A DNA stretch of 64,000 bases from assembly GCA_047967505.1 (NCBI GenBank), contig CM106539.1. One strand, 5' to 3'. The notes beneath the pieces are model-generated. The model saw nothing but the letters and a program-made list of their open reading frames with translations. It did no database searches and was not told the origin of the DNA. A program made the translations under genes and the position numbers. Every line of letters starts with the position of its first letter. The first letter of the stretch is position 1. This document shows positions 53,145 through 64,000 of the stretch, one piece after another. The stretch comes from Dipteris shenzhenensis (taxonomy: Eukaryota > Polypodiophyta > Polypodiopsida > Gleicheniales).

Positions 53145-53352
53145 TTTTTGTTACAAAATTTCCCTTGTGGAAAGGGTGATACAAAATTGCTCAAATGAAC
53201 CGAGTGATAGAAGCATATACATGTCGAAGATATACAACATTGTTTGTTACAAAATTACCTTTTCAAAAAGGGTGATACAAAATCGCTCAAACAAGCTAAT
53301 ATACAAAAGCATATACATGGCGAAGTATATGCAAACTACTACTACTACTACT
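53145..53352. repeat. two-copy tandem repeat and (ACT)n microsatellite
   Basis: TTTGTTACAAAATT..., GGGTGATACAAAAT and AAGCATATACATG occur at about 53145-53235 and again at 53240-53333. A (ACT)n run follows at 53335-53352. Confidence 0.85.
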
Positions 53353-53411
53353 GCTCATCCGAATCATCGTCCTCATTGCGTTGGCCTAATCCCTAGCCCT
53401 TGTGAGTTGTG

Positions 53412-54598
53412 ATCCCATGCCTCCTTTGGCGTATTTGCATCCTGAATATGCACAATCATGGAGTCTGAAATACTGATAGATAGCCAGTACATAACTTTCC
53501 TGGCTCTCTCATGCCATCCTTTGAATGCCTGCATTTCCTGTTGACTGGGAACATTAGGAAGAACAGGTTCTTCTTCATTTCCTGTAATGAATTCCCAATA
53601 GCCTTTTCCCATCAAGAAATTCATCATTCTAAACTTCCATGCCTGGAAGTTGTTCTTGTCAAGCTTTTCAGTGACAATCTATGAAAGAGAATCAGATGCC
53701 ATTACAGAACACTGCAAAATATTCTGTCACTGCAAAAAACATAGGTTTTGCCTCACACGGGCAGATATGCAAAACCGACGAGAGTGGTATTTCACCACAC
53801 AGTCACTTCCTAGTGACGATTTTGCATCAACAGGCAACAGGCATGAATTTGCAACTCCCAATATCTTTGCACACAGGCATACGATGCAATTTCTGTGGCA
53901 CCTTTCCATCGACTAGTCGTGCAGTGGTCACACAGCAAAAAACAGGGCCTTTCTCTGAGTGCCTGCGAAGATCTTCCGCCTTCAAAACGGGCCCCGAAAC
54001 GGCCTCAAATCAGAAAAATAAAGTCTCTGAGGGCTTCGCCCACACCCGCAGCATATACTGCGCTCTCGCCACACCGCGAAGGGCGTCTCAATCTGAAACA
54101 ATGCACTCCTGCACTTCTTGCTATGCTACCTGCAGAGATTTGCTCCCAAACTCGAAATAGGAAAGCAACACTGGTCCTCTTACCAGGACACCACGAACTT
54201 GGCTTGCTTTCTTGAGCTCCTTACCACAAACAAGGCTCTGATACCATGTGAAGATTGTGGGAGAGAGGGAAGGAGTCTCACTTGCGGCTTTCTCACATGC
54301 ACAATGGGGGAATACACACAAAGGTGGAGGCTAAAAACAGTTTTCCTCTTCTTAGTTGTGTAAGCCAAAAGAACTCAAATACAAAGAAATAGAAGAACCC
54401 TATATGTGGGTCTCAAACCAAACTCAACTAACTAAGGTGGCATACTAACTGAGCCACAAACTAGAGTAGATAAGGATAGCTGTCATCCAGCTATTATTCG
54501 TGGGCGGTATACCAACCGCATCTCCAGCTAACAAGTCGGTGACATAAATCCATAACAGTCACCTTGGCATATCGCGAGTGGAGCTCGATATCTCAACA
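53412..54598 (-). mobile_element. truncated Copia-1 relative: LTR, leader, start of gag
   Basis: On the minus strand: LTR 54598-54247, PBS, leader, and gag from about 53702 (MASDSLS region; FLMGKGYWEFITGNEEEPVL) to AWD at about 53412, where it stops being homologous. The rest is missing. Gag is still open from 53627. It resembles 2921-4037 closely, so both come from one family. Confidence 0.93.
54247..54598 (-). repeat. LTR of the truncated Copia-1 relative
   Basis: 352 bp, ends TGTGAAG and CTCAACA as read on +. The PBS GCTCTGATACCA lies at 54235-54246. Confidence 0.93.
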
Positions 54599-55113
54599 CT
54601 AATCACCCAATCAACATAGATTGATGCGGCTTTTGGGAAATCATTGCCAACTTGCAGCTTCTCTTTGACCCATGACTCACATGAACCCTTGAAGCTCTGA
54701 TAAACAATTGAATCAATTTTGAAATAAGTTGCAAGGGCATCCCATGTTTGATGTTGGGGCGAAGGGTGACGTGAGTTGAACTCCTTGATGAGCACTTCTT
54801 TCAGGGCTCTATCATGCTTAATCTCCATTTCCCGTTGAGACATTTCAATGGAGTCCTTGTCTTTGCTTGACTTGACCAAGACTATTTCTTTAGACTCAAT
54901 CTCTGCTTGAAGTGCACGTACATCTTCGTCTTCCAATCCTAGCAGACACCTCATATATGTTATTGTGGGATTTCGATCCTCAAGATCACCCTGCTTCACC
55001 AATGTCAAAATCCTAATCCATTGTTCGTAGATGTCATCATCGTATGTGACCATGTGTGTGTCCTTGGTAGCAAAGATTGCGCCCATCGATACGCTTGCAA
55101 CTCCTACAAAATT

Positions 55114-55349
55114 CTATAAAAAAAAATCAAAATCATCTTAGACATTCTTCTAATCCAAATCATGTAATAGAGATAATAATGACACTAGTGCAATTCTCCT
55201 ATTACCATGTCAAAACATGACTTGGTAACTAGAAGAATGGCACTAGTGCCATTCTCACATCAGGGAATTGACATTACTATCATTTCTTTTACAAAGCCAT
55301 AAACATTCTTGAAATAAAAAATGCATACAAGACAAAGTTTATTACTCAC
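55114..55349 (-). other. intron of the unrecognised gene
   Basis: 236 bp with GTGAGT donor and TTTTTTTTATAG acceptor on the minus strand. It contains the 22-bp palindrome at 55234-55255. Confidence 0.6.
55234..55255. repeat. perfect 22-bp palindrome
   Basis: AGAATGGCACT followed by its inverse AGTGCCATTCT. Similar words (GAATGG...GTGCCATTC) recur at 56762-56783, 56850 and throughout the satellite from 56950. Confidence 0.95.
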
Positions 55350-56569
55350 ATCCCAACTTTGTCGATCTTTATGCCCTTTGACAAGGCCTTGGGCTGGTTT
55401 CTTTGGTCGTTCGAATGCAATCCACTGTGCCCTTAGGTGTTGTAAGATATCGATATATGGTTGATTTTTCAAAACGGTCTGCCCTGCGAGAATCCAATAA
55501 TTATACTCCTTTAACTTTTCCACCTTTATCTCTTCCTTGCACATCGGAGTATTTGTGCCTGTGTGGTAAGGCATAAGATATGCACATGTCGCAGGAGGTC
55601 ATGCATTCATTGCAAAACTCTTAACCAAGTCACTGACATAGCTGAGAGTCAATGTCCTGTACACATATTGGCTTGGTTCTCTAAAGCAATTCATCACTGG
55701 GATCAACACCTCAAACTCCAAACCAAATGGGAAGTACTCTACGTACTCCATCAAGCGTGTCATACTTGTGTCCTTCCTTTCCAATTTCTTTTGTAGTGCC
55801 TTAAAGTCAACATCTGGCTGGATTTTCTTATACGGGATGATAGTTGCTTTAGATGATTTCTCACCATGTCCTGTTATATGTGTCGCACCACTCCCCATTG
55901 CATCACCTCCACTTCCAGTTCCATCAGTGACTATTCCCGTACCTCCCTGTTCTCCTCCTAAAGTTGTCTCTTTGTCTTTAGCCTCCAGTTTATCTCCAAT
56001 GCTTGTTTTTCCATCTGACCTTATTTCCTTCTCACCTGTTGTTTCCTCCTCACCGGTCTCTCTAGCCTTCTCTTTCAATGTGTTCTGAGACACTTGAGAG
56101 CTTGATCCCTCAACATCACTTTTCTTGGTTCTTTTCGAAACTTTTCTACTCTTTTTTATATCTTGCTTTATCCCTTTTGTTACCAAATCAAAGCTTTCTA
56201 ATATCTGTTGATTGGTATAATTTTCTGGCTCATTAATCCAACCCCTAGATATCATCGTGTCCTCCCCAGTAGCATTCATCCTCGCATGATCAAAACAAGC
56301 AAGATCCAATTGATACACATTGCCTCCCAATGTATGAATTTTGAGACAAGGGATGTTGTCTTTCTCGGTATCCTCCATCTCTTTAACTTGTCCAACATCT
56401 TCAAAAGTTGTTCCTTGGATGTTCACAAAACAATGCACTTTATGGAGTTTTTGGAGTTTGTTATTGTATATATCCAAAAACCATCCTCTTCCAGAACTAA
56501 CTCCATCATAAACTGACACCTCTCGAACCTTTCTCTTTCCCTTGCTAGCCATTCTTGCAATGTTCTGTT

Positions 56570-56949
56570 AACAAAAGAACCAAGGACACAATGAAATGTA
56601 TAATAGAAAATCATAACTGTAGTAGGAAATATTACAACCACAATGCAACTTCTATTAACAAAATAACCAAGGCGAAGCAACTTATATATGCATTATGAAA
56701 AACTACACCAACACAGTAAGCAAATATACACAATATCAAAGTTAAGATGGTTATAATAAAGAATGGTATTCGTGCCATTCTCCAACATAATATGATGTTA
56801 GAAGAGTGTCTTAAATGCCATTGAACACATGGATTGTGAGTTTGTTCAGAATGGCACAAGTGCCATCCTCCGTGAGAGTTTGAGGATAATGCCACTGGTG
56901 CCATCCTCCATGATGTTAAGGAGAATGGCAGAAGTTCAATTCATCACAT
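56570..56949. other. no gene seen; transition to the satellite
   Basis: Upstream flank of the spliced gene. From about 56762 it contains repeated AGAATGGCA(C/T).(A/T).GTGCCAT(C/T)CTCC words, the simplest form of the satellite motif. One possible acceptor-like site ends at 56570. Confidence 0.55.
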
Positions 56950-59900
56950 GGTACCACTACCATTCTCCACTGCTGGCATTCTACACAGAGATTGACACAA
57001 TTCCATATAATCTCTACACAACGGAGACAGTGATCACTACATAGAAGAATGCACATTTGAGTTTAGGATTCCTTATGCATGTTTCAGGTCATGGTATGAG
57101 ATTGGAACCACTGCCATTCTCCTCCATAGAGATTGACACAAATCCATATGATCTCTGCACATGTGAGTTTAGGCTTCCAGGGCCTAATAAGAGATTGACA
57201 CAATTCCATATGATCTCTACACAGCGGAGACAGTGATCACTACATAGAAGAATGCACATGTGACTTTAGGATTCCTTGTGCATGTTTTTAGGTCATGGTA
57301 TGTGACTTTAGGATTCCTTGTGCCATTCTCCACTAGTGGCATTCTCCACAGAGATTGACACAAATCCATATGATCTCTGCACATGTGAGTTTAGGCTTCT
57401 CAATGCCATTTCTTAGGGCCTAATAAGAGATTGGCACCACTGCCATTCTCCACTTGTACAGATGTTTACCCTACTATTCTAGGAGGGGTATTCCAGTGAT
57501 CATAGTAGAGTGGTGTCCTATTCCATTCCACATGTGAGTTTGATGATCTCACTGTCATTATGTAGTTGCCAGCATGAGATTGGCATCACTGCCATTCTCC
57601 GCTAGTGGTAATCTAGACAAATTGAACCTATAGATTGACATTCCACTAATTTTATTGGCTATAGTAGGATAATGGCAAAAGTGCCAATGCACATGTGAGT
57701 TTAGGATTCCTTGTGCCTGTTTTCAGGTCATGTTATGAGATTGGCACCACTGCCATTCTCCACTGGTGGCATTCTCCATAGAGATTGACACAATTCCATA
57801 TGATCTCTGCACAGCAGAGACAGTGATCACTACATAGAAGAATGCAAATGTGAGTTTAGGCTTCTCAATGCCATTTCTTAGGGCCTAATAAGAGATTGAC
57901 ACCACTGCCATTCTCCAGTTGTACAAATGTTTACACTACTATTCTAGGAGGGGTATTCCAGTGATCATAGTAGAGTGGTGTCCTATTCCATTCCACATGT
58001 GAGTTTGATGATCTCAGTGTCATTATGTAGTTGCCAGCATGAGATTGGCATCACTGCCATTCTCCGCTAGTGGTAATCTAGACAAACTGAACCTATAGAT
58101 TGACATTCCACTAATTTTATTGGCTACAGTAGGATAGTGGCAAAAGTGCCAATTCACATGTGAGTTTCAGATTCCTTGTGCATGTTTTCAGGTCATGGTA
58201 TGAGATTGGCACCACTGCCATTCTCCACTGGTGGCATTCCAGTGATCATAGTAGAGTGGTGTCCTATTCCATTCCACATGTGAGTTTGATGATCTCAGTG
58301 TCATTATGTAGTTGCCAGCATGAGATTGGCATCACTGCCATTCTCCGCTAGTGGTAATCTAGACAAACTGAACCTATAGATTGACATTCCACTAATATTA
58401 TTGGCTACAGCAGGATAATGGCAAAAGTGCCAATGCACATGTGAGTTTAGGATTCCTTGTGCATGTTTTCAGATCATGGTATGAGATTGGCACCACTGCC
58501 ATTCTCCACTGGTGGCATTCTCCACAGAGATTGACACAATTCCATATGATCTTTGCACAGCGGAGACAGTGATCACTACATAGAAGAATGCACATGTGAG
58601 TTTAGGCTTCTTAATGCCATTTCTTAGGGCCTAATAAGAGATTGACACCACTGCCATTCTCCAGTTGTACAAATGTTTACCCTACTATTCTAGGAGGGGT
58701 ATTCCAGTGATCATAGTAGAGTGGTGTCCTATTCCATTCCACATGTGAGTTTGATGATCTCAGTGTCATTATGTAGTTTCCAGCATGAGATTGGCATCAC
58801 TACCATTCTCCGCTAGTGGTAATCTTGACAAATTGAATCTATAGATTGACATTCCACTAATTTTATTGGCTGCAGTAGGATAATGGCAAAAGTGCCAATG
58901 CACATGTGAGTTTAGGATTCCTTGTGCATGTTTTCAGGTCATCGTATGAGATTGGCACCACTACCATTCTCCACAGGTGGCATTCTCCACAGATATTGAC
59001 ACAATTCCATATGATCTTTGTACATGTGAGTTTAGGCTTCTCAATGCCATTTCTTAGGGCCTAATAAGAGATTGGCACCATTGCCATTCTCCACTTGTAC
59101 AAATGTTTACCCTACTATTCTAGGAGGGGTATTCCAGTGATCATAAGAGAGTGGTGTCCTATTCCATTCCACATGTGAGTTTGATGATCTCAGTGTCATT
59201 CTGTAGTTGACATCATGAGATTGGCATCACTACCATTCTTCGCTATGGTAATCTAGACAAACTGAACCTATAGATTGACATTCCACTAATTTTATTGGCT
59301 GCAGTAGGATAGTGGCAAAAGTGCCAATTCACATGTGAGTTTCGGATTCCTTGTGCATGTTTTCAGGTCATGGTATGAGATTGGCACCACTGCCATTCTC
59401 CACTGGTGGCATTCCAGTGATCATAGTAGAGTGGTGACCTATTGAGTTTGATGATCTCAGTGTCATTATGTAGTTGCCAGCATGAGATTGGCATCACTAC
59501 CATTCTCCGTTAGTGGTAATCTAGACAAACTGAACCTAAAGATTGACATTCCACTAATTTTATTGGCTGCAGTAGGATAATGGGAAAAGTGCCAATGCAC
59601 ATGTGAGTTTAGGATTCCTTGTGCATGTTTTCAGGTCATGGTATGAGATTGGCACTACTGCCATTCTCCACTGGTGGCATTCTCCACAGAGATTGACACA
59701 ATTCCATTTGATATCTGCACATGTGAGTTTAGGATTCCTTGTGATTGGCATCACTGCCATTCTCCTCTAGTAGTAATCTAGAAAAACTGAACCTATAGAT
59801 TGACATTCCACTAATTTTATTGGATGCAGTAGGATAGTGGCAAAAGTGCCAGTGCACATGTGAGTTTAGGATTCCTTGTGCATGTTTTCAGGTCATGGTA

Positions 59901-62900
59901 TGAGATTGGCACCACTACCATTCTCCACTGGTGGCATTCCAGTGATCATAGTAGAGTGGTGTCCTATTCCATTCCACATGTGAGTTTGATGATCTCAGTG
60001 TCATTATGTAGTTGCCACCATGAGATTGGCATCACTGCCATTCTTCGCTAGTGGTAATCTAGACAAACTGAACCTATAGATTGACATTCCACTAATTTTA
60101 TTGGCTATAGTAGGATAGTGGCAAAAGTGTCAATGCACATGTGAGCTTAGGATTATTTGTGCATGTTTTCAGGTCATGGTATGAGATTGGCACCGCTGGC
60201 ATTCTCCACTGGTGGCATTCTAGTGATCATAGTAGAGTGGTGTCCTATTCCATTCCACCTGTGAGTTTGATGATCTCAGTGTCATTATGTAGTTGCTAGC
60301 ATGAGATTGGCATCACTGCCATTCTCCGTTAGTGGTAATCTAGACAAACTGAACCTATTGATTAACATTCCACTAATTTTATTGGCTGCAGTAGCATAGT
60401 GGCAAAAGTGCCAATGCACATGTGAGTTTAGGATTCCTTGTGCATGTTTTCAGGTCATGGTATGAGATTGGCACCATTTCCATTCTCCACTAATGGCATT
60501 CCAGTGATCATAGTAGAGTGGCATCACTGCCACTCTAGTGGTAATCTAGACAAACTGAAGCTATAGATTGACATTCCACTAATTTTATTAGCTGCAGTAG
60601 GATAGTGGCAAAAGTGCCAATGCACATGTGAGTTTAGGATTCCTTGTGCATGTTTTCAGGTCATGGTATGAGATTGGCACCACTGCCATTCTCCACTGGT
60701 GGCATTCCAGTGATCATAGTAGAGTGGTGTCCTATTCCATTCCACATATGAGTTTGATGATCTCAGTGTCATTATGTAGTTGACATCATGAGATTGGCAT
60801 CACTGCCATTCTCTGCTACTGGTAATCTAGACAAATTGAACCTATAGATTAACATTCCACTAATTTTTTTGGTTGCATTAGGATAGTGGCAAAAGTGCCA
60901 ATGCACATGTGAGTTTAGGATTCCTTGTGCATGTTTTTAGGTCATGATATGAGATTGGCACCACTTCCATTCTCCACTGGTGGCATTCTCCACAGAGATT
61001 GACACAATTCCATATGATCTCTACATAGCGGAGATAGTGATCACTACATAGAAGAATGCACATTTGAGTTAAGGATTCCTTATGCATGTTTTCAGGTCAT
61101 GGTATGAGATTGGCGCCACTGCCATTCTCCTCCACAGAGATTGACACAAATCCATATGATCTCTGCACATGTGAGTTTAGGCTTCTAGGGCCTAATAAGA
61201 GATTGACACAATTCCATATGATCTCTACACAGCGGAGACAGTGATCACTGCATAGAAGAATGCACATGTGACTTTAGGATTCCTTGTGCATGTTTTTAGG
61301 TCATGGTATGACATCGGCACCACTGCCATTCTCCACTCGTGGCATTCTCCACAGAGATTGACACAATTCCATATGATCTCTACACATGTGAGTTTAGGCT
61401 TCTCAATGCCATTTCTTAGGGCCTAATAAGAGATTGGCACCACTGCCATTCTCCACTTGTACAAATGTTTACCCTACTATTCTAGTAGGGGTATTCCAAT
61501 GATCATAGGAGAGTGGTGTCCTATTCCATTCCACATGTGAGTTTGATGATCTCAGTGTCATTATGTAGTTGCCAGCATGAGATTGGCATCACTGCCATTC
61601 TCCACTAGTGGTAATCTAGACAAACTGGACCTATAGATTGACATTCCACTAATTTTATTGGTTGCAGTAGGATAATGGCAAAAGTGCCAATGCACATGTG
61701 AGTTTAGGATTCCTTGTGCATGTTTTCAGGTCATGGTATGAGATTGGCACCACTGCCATTTTCCACTGGTGGCATTCTCCACAGAGATTGGCACAATTCT
61801 ATATGATCTCTACATAGCAGAGACAGTGATCACTACATAGAAGAATGCACATTACCACTAGCGGGGAATGTCAGTAGGATAATGGCAAAAGTGCCAATGC
61901 ACATGTGAGTTTAGGATTCCTTGTGCATGTTTTCAGGTCATCACTACATAGAAGATTGCACATGTGAGTTTAGGCTTTCCCAATGCCATTTCTTAGGGCC
62001 TAATAAGAGATTGGCACCACTGCCATTCTCCACTTGTACAAATGTTTACCCTACTATCCTAGGAGGGGTATTGCAGTGATCATAGGAGATTGGTGTCCGA
62101 TTCCATTCTAAGTTTACCACAGTGCGATTTTCTAATTTTACCCTACTATTCTAAGTTTAGGCTTCACAGTGCCATTTTCTAGGGCCTAATAAGAGAATTG
62201 CACCACTGCTATTCTCCGCATATACAAATGTTTACCCTAATATTCTAGGAGGGGTATTCCAAGGATCATAGGATAATGGTGCCCGATTCTAATCCACATA
62301 TGTGAGTTTGAGGATCTCAGTGTCATTATGTAGTTGCCTGCATGAGATTGGCATCACTTCAATTCTCCACTAGTGGCAGTCTGGATAAACTAAACTTGTA
62401 GATTGACATTCCACAAATTTTATTGGCTATAGTAGTATAATGGCAAAAGTGCCAATGCACATGTGAGTTTAGGATTCCTTGTGCCATTTTTAAGGTCTTG
62501 ATATGAGATTGGCACCACTGCCATTCTCAACTAGTGGCATTCTCCACAGAGATTGACACAATTCCATATGATACTACACAGCGGAGACAGTGATCACTAC
62601 ATAGAAGAATGCACATGTGCGTTTGATGGTCTCAGTGTCATTATGTATTTGCCAGCATGAGATTGGCATCACTATCATTCTCCAGTAGTGGTAATCTAGA
62701 CAAACTAAACCTGTAGATTAAGATTCCACTATATTTATTGTCTGTAGTAGGATAATGGCAAAAGTTTCAATGCACATGTGAGTTTGATGATCTCATTGTC
62801 ATTATATAGTTGCCAGCATGAGATTGGCATCACTGCCATTCTCCACTAGTGGTAGTGCCAATGCACATGTGAGTTTAGGATTCCTTGTGCATGTTTTCAG

Positions 62901-64000
62901 GTCATGGTATGAGATTGGCACCACTACCATTCTTCACTGATGGCATTCTCCACAAAGATTGACACAAATCCATATGATCTCTACACAGCGGAGACAGTGA
63001 TCACTACATAGAAGAATGCACATGTGAGTTTAGGCTTCTCGATGCCATTTATTAGGGCCTAATAAGAGATTGGCACCACTGCCATTCTCCACTTGTACAA
63101 ATGTTTACCCTACTATTCTAGGAGGGGTATTCCAGTGATCATAGGAGTGGTGTCCTATTACATTCTACATGTTAGTTTGATGATCTCAGAGATTGACACA
63201 ATTCCATATGATCTCTACACAGTGGAGACAATGATCACTACACAGAAGAATGCACATGTGAGTTTAGGATTCCTTTATATGTTTTCAGGTCATGGTATGA
63301 GATTGACACCACTGCCATTCTCCACTGGTGGCATTCTACACAAAGATTGACACAATTCCATATGATCTCTACACATGTGAGTTTAGGCTTCTCAATGCCA
63401 TTTCTTAGGGCCTAATAGGAGATTGGCACCACTGCCATTCTCCACTTGTACAAATGTTTACCCTACTATTCTAGGGGGTATTCCAGTGATCATAGGATAG
63501 TGGTGTACTATTCCATTCCACAGGTGATTTTGATGATCTCAGTGTCATTATGTAGTTGCAAGCATGAGATTGGCACCACTGCCATTCCCCGCTAAAGGTA
63601 ATCTAGACAAACTGAACCTATAGATTGACATTCCACTAATTTTATTGAATGAAGTAGGATAATGGCAAAAGTGCCAATGCACATGTGAGTTTAGGATTCC
63701 TTGTGCATGTTTTCAGGTCATGCACTGCCATTCTCCACTAGTGGTAATCTAGACAAACTGAACCTATAGATTGACATTCCACTAATTTTATTAGCTGTAG
63801 TAGGATAATGGCAAAAGTGCCAATCCAAATGTGAGTTTAGGATTCCATATGGATCTCTACACAGTAGAGACAGTGATCACTGCATAGAAGAATGCACAGT
63901 AGGATAATGGCAAATGTGCATGTTTCCAGGTCATGGTATGAGATTGGCACCACTGCCATTCTCCACTAGTGGCATTCTCCACAGATATTGACACAAATCC
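56950..64000. repeat. modular satellite array, continues past window
   Basis: At least 7 kb assembled from a few modules. Module A runs GAGATTGACACAATTCCATA to CACTACATAGAAGAATGCAC. Module B runs ATTCCTTGTGCATG, TTTTCAGGTCATGGTATGAG to GGTGGCATTC. Module C runs CTTAGGGCCTAATAAGAGAT, AAATGTTTACCCTACTATTC to GTAATCTAGACAAACTGAAC and GGCAAAAGTGCCAATGCAC. Module order varies: the landmark CTATAGATTGACATTCCACT returns at spacings of about 206-285 bp and also about 420-470 bp. Joints repeatedly fall at GCACATGTGAGTTTAGG and GAGATTGGCACCACTGCCAT. No ORF of interest; the pieces of open frame are repeats of one another. Confidence 0.95.

Larger units (their letters stand above)
54604..56569 (-). pseudogene. 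unrecognised spliced gene, cut by the Copia LTR
   Basis: On the minus strand a first exon (about 56569, after a TTTTGTTAACAG acceptor-like site; ATG at 56552) runs to a donor at 55349 (TGGGAT|GTGAGT). The second exon starts at 55113 after TTTTTATAG and stays open to the LTR at 54598. Phase is kept across the intron. One TGA at 55601-55599 interrupts exon 1 without changing frame. Exon 1 holds a small N-terminal domain (GRGWFLDIYNNKLQKLHKVH), an acidic, Gly/Thr-rich low-complexity middle, and PFGLEFEVLIPVMNCFREPS. Exon 2 holds a coiled-coil-like Glu/Lys segment (LQAEIESKEIVLVKSSKDKD) and DALATYFKIDSIVYQSFKGS. Family not recognised; nuclear or chromatin-like composition is only a guess. Confidence 0.6.

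Noticed and set aside
1411-55601. Stop codons corrected by U-to-C RNA editing, as happens in fern and hornwort organelles
   Set aside because: That editing is known for organelle transcripts; this is nuclear transposon-rich DNA with frameshifts in several of the same elements. Decay by C-to-T change is simpler.
1-64000. tRNA or rRNA genes
   Set aside because: I looked for tRNA-like cloverleaf boxes (GTTCGAATC type) and rRNA core words and saw none; a dedicated scan was not possible.

Overview
This window looks like repeat-dense heterochromatin from the nuclear genome of a vascular plant. The evidence is plant-type Ty1/Copia and Ty3/Gypsy retrotransposons primed by initiator tRNA-Met, degenerate (CCCTAAA)n plant telomere-type arrays, a PPR fragment of the plant organelle-RNA-binding type, spliced gene fragments, and kilobases of satellite DNA. 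The tone (many decayed nested elements, unfamiliar low-copy ORFs, an endonuclease-bearing Helitron) suggests a large non-flowering plant genome such as a fern, but that is an inference. I see no intact, confidently expressed host gene.

Layout. 1-1410: C-rich and GGTTA-like low-complexity DNA. 1411-11365: a decayed Gypsy element (Gypsy-1, +) split at 2920 by a complete but internally deleted Copia (Copia-1, 2921-6627, TSD AACCT), which itself carries a MITE (5172-5418). 11366-15830: tandem repeats, a PPR relic, a second MITE copy, a foldback repeat, microsatellites and two small unrecognised reverse ORFs. 15896-16556: telomere-like array. 16570-23310: a G-rich minisatellite split by a young Copia (Copia-2, -, 16865-22793, TSD GTGGG). 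23311-26841: possible promoter, a 2 kb GA-rich satellite studded with GC palindromes, and duplications. 26842-27262: a second telomere-like array in the opposite orientation. 28104-30569: an unrecognised long reading frame with four stops. 30570-34414: decayed Gypsy-3 (-). 34415-40810: mostly no gene, one splice-flanked exon at 36.7 kb, a Copia relic and a minisatellite. 40818-46985: a decayed Helentron-type Helitron (-) split by a gag-only LTR element (Copia-3, 42223-44791, TSD GATGC). 47806-51323: a 1.5 kb LTR and an internally deleted Gypsy-2 (-). 52190-54598: a Gypsy protease relic, palindromes and a truncated Copia-1 relative. 54604-56569: an unrecognised spliced gene fragment (-). 56950-64000: a modular satellite running off the window edge.

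How it fits together. The nesting gives an order of events: Gypsy-1 before Copia-1, the Helitron before Copia-3, and the G-rich array before Copia-2. LTR divergence (about 3% for Copia-1, 2 substitutions for Copia-3, 1 in 170 for Copia-2) gives relative ages. Across the older elements, the 20 in-frame stops I catalogued are all of a kind that a C-to-T change at CAG, CGA or CAA would make, and these are the CHG, CG and CHH methylation contexts of plants. This suggests long-term silencing by DNA methylation. Nothing here forms an operon or pathway; the biology is transposon invasion, decay and satellite growth.
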